From: Neurospora tetraspora
Lineage: Eukaryota > Ascomycota > Sordariomycetes > Sordariales > Sordariaceae
Direction of reading: 5' to 3'
Assembly: GCF_033439725.1 (NCBI RefSeq)
Contig: NW_026944384.1
Coordinates: forward strand, 434,001 to 498,000
DNA length: 64,000 bases
Position 1 is the first letter of the stretch. Every line of letters starts with the position of its first letter. Positions 58,117 through 64,000 of this stretch are shown here, piece by piece. Under the pieces are notes generated by a model that saw nothing but the letters and a program-made list of their open reading frames with translations, was not told where the DNA came from and did not search any database. The translations under genes and the position numbers were made by a program.

Positions 58117-60589
58117 GATGTTGAGGAATTCCGTGTGGTAACGTGATACGGGAATGAAGTATGACAAATATGTGGATGATGTTCTTGGCAAGCTTGTGGC
58201 AGGTCTCTGAGTCCTGGTTCTGGAAGACGTCTATGTATAGAAAACGTGGAGATATCCGGGGAAATGCAGGTCGAGTTATACTCGCTTCGAGGCCGAATGT
58301 GGGGTCGACCACTAGCTAGTTGCCGTCGCCGTCTGTCGTCGTGATCCTCAAACGAGAGTGGAAAATGTAAGTGATGACACCATTGCTGGAAAAGATCATA
58401 CGGTTGTCTGCCCACTTATAGGTCCCTTACTTCTCCTTCAGGTGCGATTTCGGTCTGCTGAGCAGAGTATTGGATCACGTCTTTGTTTTGCCGACTCATG
58501 TTTATTAACGATCAGGGGGCAAAGAGTTGATCGACGTTGGGGGTCGGAAATCTTTTGCCTTGCGGGATTGTGCGTCTCAGGAAAAACAGGTCCTTCGACT
58601 AAGCGTATCCGAAGATTAATCTACGGCAGTAAGCATGGTGCTTTGATGCCGTGCTGCATGTTGGCCATGGGTCGAGCAGCCGTCAAGGTGCTTGTATAGC
58701 AGTGCTGATCCAGATCGTAGAATCTCTTGGGGTCGCATCAAGCCGCGGCAGAACCTACTTGTAAAGAAGACGTGACCGGGTACCGACCCAGCCAACGGCT
58801 CATCCGGACCGCAAGATCGAGATGTGACTCTCGTGACGGCGCTGCTACCAGAGACCAGCACACAGTCCGGCTGGTCTTTCGAGGGGCCGACAATATTGGA
58901 CGCAACCTGGATCCAAGGTGCCTTTGGTAAGCCGCAGGTCCAGATCGGACTTCAATTTCCCTCGGTGAATTGGTGTGTTTTCTAGCCTCGCATTGTCTTT
59001 TGAACTGTTTTTGTGTAACCATCTCTGACAGAATGCTGACCATGAAGCTTTCTCCGTCCCCAAAGAGTCCTGTTTTTTTGGTGTTTCTTCCTCGTGCAAT
59101 GTTCCAGGTACGCAGGCAACGCTGGCAACATGCGAAACAGCTAAACAGTAAGCCGCTGGAGATGAGCCAATGATAATTGGGGGTTCCTCGGCTAGAGTAC
59201 CATGGATATCTGGCGACGTTGAGCGTTTAATAAGGATATCGGGATAAAGGACGTTTGATGGCATTTAGCCACTGATGCATGGAACAGCTAGCTCCGTGAC
59301 AAGGGCAGGAGGATCGGCTATGTCGATTCATGATTCCGCAAATACTTCGAACGAGAGAATCGAAACAGTGCGGAACTTTCCTACATCTCATGCGATAACC
59401 AACACTCAATGGTATGATGTTTCCATGTGTGAACCATACTTTGAGCCGCTAAATGCTACCCTCCGTTATCAACACCAGCTACCGCAGTCAGGTACGAAAG
59501 GCTCGGGATAACATACGACAGTCCCCACGAGAATCAAATGTGGAATAGAAGCACAAGTGAGGGATATTAGAGAAACGAGCGCGCACTTGCGAACATAGAT
59601 AAGAAACATAAAGACAGAGCGGCGGCTGGTAACAAGTGGAATGTCACAGATATAAAAATGGTCTTTCACTCATCCCTGACTTGTGATATGACGAAGGGAT
59701 GGGGTTCAGTGGACTAGGTAAGAAATAAACAAGGTCGCTGCATCAATGTTTTGAAGTTGACCTTTCGGTGTGATTTTGGAATGGATTCCATATCAACGAG
59801 CCGTAATGTTGAAGTGTCAAAGACTGAAGCTATTCACAATGGTGAGTCGAAGTGGCCGTAAAAATAAACCGAACGTCATGGACAGTCCAATACGGACGGC
59901 TCGCTTTGGCTAGGAAAGGCCGTTACAAAACAGTGATAGGGATCACAATAATTTGAAAACACATCGGCCAGAGTCAATTAGGGATTCTTCCCTTCAGAAA
60001 CTGCCTAGAATTTAGGTCCAAAGGAATATTAAATGCGCTTGGATGCGTGATAAGAGTATACCTAAGGTGTAATGTACTGACTGTAACGTGTTCGGTTTAT
60101 TCTTACGACCGCTCGTGAGTCCAGGTGGGAGGGAACAGATTACCTTTCGTGTGCGTGTGGGTTTGATACGAGGGGTTGCTCTCTCGACAGGCACAAACAG
60201 AAATGGATTATAGCTCGCAATCGCAGCTACAGGCGACAAATTCGACGTTATAAACGAGTGATGGGAAGTTGAAGTTGAAGAGATGAAGTCGATGGACGTC
60301 GTTGAGACATGTGGAGCACCTTCACTGAGCGCCCAGCGCTAACCCTAATCGGCTAGGCCGTCCAGGCACGAACCACTCAGGTCCCACTGCGGGGCCCCTC
60401 TTTTGTGGTTCGTCAGTTGCCCTTGTCCATCCACCGTGAACTTGACCTGTACATCATTCTACAGCGAGCACCATCACCGAACGCGACAGCTTCCATCCAC
60501 GCGACTTGAGTCGACGATTTCAAGACCAACATCCCACCACCGAAATCACACGACCGTATCCCCAAACAGAACCAACGCAATCACGAACC
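58117..60589. other. Intergenic, no supported gene
   Basis: About 2.5 kb between the BBE start (leftward) and TAF6 (rightward), so both promoters lie here. Several frames of 60-140 codons on both strands have no recognisable motif. Confidence 0.45.
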
Positions 60590-62050
60590 ATGGCAGGGGA
60601 GGGACCGAAGCTCCTCTGGAACCCCGAGAACGTCAAGGATGTCGCCGAGTCGATAGGAATCAACTTGACCGAAGAGCCCCTCCGCGTCCTCACCCAAGAT
60701 GTCGAATATCGAATTGGCCAGGTCGTCGTCGAGGCCCTACGCTTTATGCGCGCCGCCAACCGCACAACTCTGACAGTACAAGATGTCTCGCAAGCTCTGA
60801 GAGTTCTCGACGTCGAGCCCCTCTACGGATACGATTCCACGCGACCACTTCGCTACGGGGAAGCTAGCATTGGCCCCGGTCAACCGCTATTCTACATTGA
60901 AGACGAGGAGGTGGACTTTGAGAAGGTCATCAACGCTCCTCTACCAAAGGTGCCCCGCGACATGAGCTTTACTGGTAAGCTTCAGTCCCCTCTCACCCAA
61001 GCGTGACCTCAACACCAGCTAACTGTTGCCTTCCCAGCCCACTGGCTCGCAATCGACGGCGTCCAACCCTCCATCCCCCAAAACCCCACCACAGCCGAGA
61101 CCTCCTCCAAAGACCTCCTGCCCAAGGGTCCCGGCGCTAACCCCGCCGTCGCCGCCCTCGCCGGCAACGACAACGTCGCCTTCCGCCCCGCCGTTAAGCA
61201 CGTCATCAGTAAAGAGCTCATCCTTTACTTCGACAAAGTGCAAGCGGCCATCATGGACGACGACCCAGACGAAGAGAAGACGCGCCTGCGTTCTGCGGCT
61301 CTCGACTCGGTCCGCTCCGACCCCGGCCTTCACCAGCTCGTGCCTTACTTCGTCTCCTTCATCAACAACCAAGTAACCCACCGACTCGACGACCTCTTTG
61401 TGCTCCGCCAAATGATGGAGCTCACGGGCGCCATCCTCGAAAACCCCTCCATCTTCCTCGACCCTTACGCCTCCTCCCTCGCCGCCCCCGTCTTAACCTG
61501 CCTCATGGCCCGCAAGCTGGGCGGATCGGAGTTTAGCTTGGAAGGGACCGACGCTCTAAAGGACCAGTACCGCCTCCGCGAAGTGGCTGCCAGTCTGCTG
61601 GGTACCATAGCCAGGAAATACAGCAAGACCAATGCCCTCTTGCGTCCCAAGCTCACCCGCACCTGCCTCAAATTCTTCCTTGACCCTAGCAAGTCTCCCG
61701 CCGTCTTGTACGGCGCCATCAGCGGTCTTGCGGCAGCCGGCGGGCCCGAAGCCGTGCGCATTTTGGTTCTGCCGAACCTGAAGATGTTCGACGAGGGCAT
61801 CCTCACCCCGCTCCGCGAAAAGGGCGAAGCGAGCCATTTCGAGTACGAAGCGCTTGTCGGAGGCATCATGAAGGCCATCGAAACGCTGGTGGAGGGCATC
61901 ACCCTGCCTAATGTCGCCGACGTAGCCGAGCTGGAGAGGGAGGGCCAGTTGGTGATTGAGTTTCTGGGAAGGACGATCGGCGAGAGGGTAGCGAGGTTGG
62001 GCAACCAGCATTTGAATCGGGGCATTTTGGAGGTGAGGCATTTGGAGTAG
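60590..62050 (+). CDS. TAF6: TFIID/SAGA subunit TAF6, 465 aa
   Basis: Two exons, 60590-60974 and 61038-62050, with a 63-bp intron (GTAAGC donor, GCTAAC branch; phase 1). I start at [10 protein letters not shown] because the in-frame ATG further upstream at 60506 gives an unconserved leader. Residues ~5-75 form the histone fold ([31 protein letters not shown]) that pairs with TAF9. The linker holds YGYDS and [16 protein letters not shown], the conserved entry to the C-terminal domain. HEAT-type helices follow ([19 protein letters not shown] onward). It is a core subunit of TFIID and, in fungi, SAGA, acting in RNA polymerase II pre-initiation. After the TAG at 62048-62050 the same frame stays open for another 37 codons. 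It is an essential housekeeping gene and so a good orthology anchor. Confidence 0.95.
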
Positions 62051-63261
62051 GGATCCCGCGCCGACGAGGCCTTGATTATGGAAGAGAACGAGGTCGGTGG
62101 GAAGACTGAGGCGAGGGAGCGGTCGGGGAGTTCACAGACGATTGGGCGCACGCACACCCCTTAGCCTCCTGGTGCGGATGCGGATGCTGAAGCTAGCTGA
62201 TGGGGATCTTCCGATGAGCTGATGGGAATCATTCTGCACTGGAGAAGGGGAAGGGGAAGAAGGCTGTTGCCGCTGGCTCGTCTCGCTCTTGATGAGCGTG
62301 AGCGTAGTAGTCGTGAACCGGCTACGTCAGAGACAGCTGGGCGCAGCAGTGAGAGTCCTTCAAACCTGACAACGACAACGATTGCCGGGACAAATTCACT
62401 AGAGGCGGTGGTACAACCTGTTGCTACGTCATCGTCGTCTAGTGCTGCCGAGGCTGCTGCTTCAGCTCACAATCTTGCTGGGGGAGGGGGAACCCATTAC
62501 CCGCCCAACATCTCAAAATTGATTAATATGGATGGATGCTGAAGAGGTTAGGGCACAGATGAGGGTGAGGACTGAGCTCTGGGTTGAGTAACTGAGAGTG
62601 ACTGGGGAAGAAAATGATCGGCAGCACACCGGTTTTGATTCCTACGCAGGCCACACATTTCTGCAGTTGTAACTTTATTGCCTTTTCTATCTTTTTATCA
62701 CAGCGTGGCGTTTGGGTTTGGTTTTCATTTGAAGTCAATGGACTTGGTTAGTCGAATACACAGACAGGCTTGATGAAGTTTGTAATGATAGTCGGCTTTC
62801 GTGGCCTTGAAGTACGCAGTTACTGCTCAAAAAAATAAGCCAAGCAGCTCGTTCTTTGCTTGCCTTCCGGGCTGTTCCGTGATAAGTCCTTGCTGTGGTC
62901 ATTCATTGGTCTACTTTGCCACCTCGACACCCACGTAATGGTCCATTAAACTGGATCATTGGGAATTGGCCTTCGTCTTACCGTCCCAGCCCAAACTGCC
63001 TGTCACATAGGTATCTGTTGTACGGATATCAAGATCGCATAATCGTGCTTCACACGAAAAAAAAGATTGAATGTTTCCATTCCAACACCTCACTCTCCTA
63101 GGTACTCATACAACACGCGACAATCCAGTTCTCTCCAATCTTTTCCGTGGATAATAACCGCAGGATTTGTCCAAGAGTCCTCTTCCTTCCACCCAATCTT
63201 TCCTTCCTCCTAATCCTCCTTTACTCTACCCCCTCAGCAAACCATCCCTAGTGGGAATGAT
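62051..63261. other. TAF6 3' region and intergenic gap
   Basis: About 1.2 kb. The TAF6 frame continues to 62164 after its stop. A low-complexity Ser/Ala frame from 62222 to 62542 may be 3' UTR. No independent gene is convincing. Confidence 0.45.
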
Positions 63262-64000
63262 TTACATGAAAAAAGCCAAGTAAAGACCGCCAACAATGCT
63301 CGCACCCCAAAAGTACCAACCAGTCTTGATAATCGTGGCCCTTGTAAACCCAATGCCCAAATCAAAAGCCAAGTGTCTCACACCGTTGATGGCGTGGAAC
63401 ACAAACGGCCAGGCCACCAAAAACTTGAGTCCGCCCTTGACAGCAACGGGCAGAGCAGCGGCGGCAGCGACGAGCGAGGCGGACTCCAGGTGCCAACCGA
63501 CGAGAGGGGCGGCGAGGTAGGCGACGGCCGAGGCGTACAGGGCGCCGGAAAACGAGGCGCCCGTGATGCGCTGCCACGCCGAACCGCCGAACCAGGTCTG
63601 CTTGGGGTCGTAGATCTCGAGGTGGGGGGAGACGGGGCGCTTGAGACGTTGTTGGGCGAGGAGGGCGGAGGCCTCGGCGGGGGTGAGTTTGTCGGTTTGG
63701 AAGGTTCTGTTTTTTGGTGAGAGGGTTGGCGGTGTTAGTCTGGGTTTCGTTACGAGATGGGAGGTATGGATGGGTGGGTAATGTGTGATTGGCGAGTGTG
63801 GTGGTAGTTGGTGGTGACGGTGGTAGTGAGAGTGGTGATAACTAGTTGTGTTGGCTGGTTTTGGTGGTGGTGACGGGTGCTTCAGCGGTTGGGCGCGCGT
63901 ATCCCGCCGGGTATCTCGGTAGCTTCCTGGTGTCTTTGCGCCGGTGCTGTTGTTGTTGGTGTTCCTCCTCTTTCTTCCTGGAGATAAATCTATCGCGACC
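63262..64000 (-). CDS. SDH3: Succinate dehydrogenase cytochrome b subunit (SDH3/SDHC), 5' end beyond window
   Basis: The main exon is 63706-63262 and ends in LYLAFFM before TAA. It encodes the signature RPVSPHLEIY of the subunit, three membrane helices, and FVFHAINGVRHLAFDLG, which carries the haem b ligand histidine of the family. A 47-bp intron (63707-63753, GTAACG donor, GACTAAC branch) precedes it; the exon before begins somewhere above 63754. There is no ATG on this strand between 63707 and 64000, so the start codon and most of the mitochondrial presequence are outside. The protein anchors complex II in the inner mitochondrial membrane and helps form the ubiquinone site, passing electrons from succinate oxidation. 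Neighbouring TAF6 is convergent. Identification is firm; the 5' structure is open. Confidence 0.9.
   Translation of the reverse strand, partial: VAIDLSPGRKRRNTNNNSTGAKTPGSYRDTRRDTRAQPLKHPSPPPKPANTTSYHHSHYHRHHQLPPHSPITHYPPIHTSHLVTKPRLTPPTLSPKNRTFQTDKLTPAEASALLAQQRLKRPVSPHLEIYDPKQTWFGGSAWQRITGASFSGALYASAVAYLAAPLVGWHLESASLVAAAAALPVAVKGGLKFLVAWPFVFHAINGVRHLAFDLGIGFTRATIIKTGWYFWGASIVGGLYLAFFM

Noticed and set aside
1-64000. CRISPR arrays, tRNA and 5S rRNA genes
   Set aside because: No spaced direct-repeat array, no cloverleaf with a GGTTCGA-type arm in the right context, and no dispersed 5S-like sequence were found by eye. A tRNAscan or Rfam search could overturn this.

Overview
The window is nuclear DNA of a filamentous ascomycete, most likely a member of the Sordariales close to Neurospora, Sordaria or Gelasinospora. 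The evidence is short GT-AG introns (about 47-145 bp) with CTAAC-type branch points, an AA9-CBM1 LPMO that closely resembles a Neurospora protein I know from memory, and a 12.65-kb extremely AT-rich block with the C-to-T signature of RIP (repeat-induced point mutation). Exon coordinates were worked out by hand. Reading frames were checked for consistency, but single-base offsets are possible.

Layout. 0-0.76 kb: 3' part of a GIY-YIG-like gene (-). 2.2-2.7 kb: small single-pass membrane protein (-). 3.6-5.4 kb: PTH11-type seven-helix receptor-like protein (-). 7.07-8.16 kb: SDR oxidoreductase (+). 8.46-12.65 kb: seven-exon NLR-like protein with DUF7708-like, NB-ARC and TPR regions (-). 13.1-13.8 kb: Mutator-like MITE. 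14.8-16.6 kb: beta-lactamase-fold serine hydrolase (+). 18.3-19.6 kb: five-exon AsaB-like hydroxylase/desaturase (+). 20.1-22.7 kb: decayed NLR paralog without NB-ARC (-). 23.8-25.0 kb: AA9-CBM1 LPMO (-).

26.4-39.06 kb is a nested retroelement island. The outer element is a Ty1/copia fossil with 170-bp LTRs and a CAATG target duplication. It contains a Ty3/gypsy fossil in the opposite orientation with 201-202-bp LTRs and a TAAA duplication, and also a younger, unmutated LTR fragment with a CAACT duplication. RIP is dense inside and fades toward the single-copy flanks within the terminal LTRs.

39.5-58.1 kb: GT32 mannosyltransferase-like gene (-), GT31 glycosyltransferase with a PAN-like tail (-), GH11 xylanase (-), DUF1996 secreted protein (-), a small membrane-protein gene (+) beside a Tc1-type MITE and between ~280-bp direct repeats, a minisatellite-encoded repeat protein (+), a patchwork of gene fragments (MFS transporter and a shuffled mitochondrial aspartate/glutamate carrier), and a BBE-type FAD oxidase (-) with two one-base frame breaks. 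60.6-62.05 kb: TAF6 (+). 63.26-64 kb: SDH3 (-, cut by the window end).

The themes are secreted plant-biomass enzymes (LPMO, GH11, BBE oxidase), Golgi/ER glycan synthesis (GT31, GT32) and accessory genes (NLR pair, AsaB-like, serine hydrolase), next to two core genes (TAF6, SDH3) at the right end. I found no convincing tRNA, rRNA or CRISPR. The most unusual items are the nested RIP island with an unmutated late insertion, the NLR pair with a 41-bp inverted repeat inside a coding exon, and the exon-shuffled carrier pseudogene.
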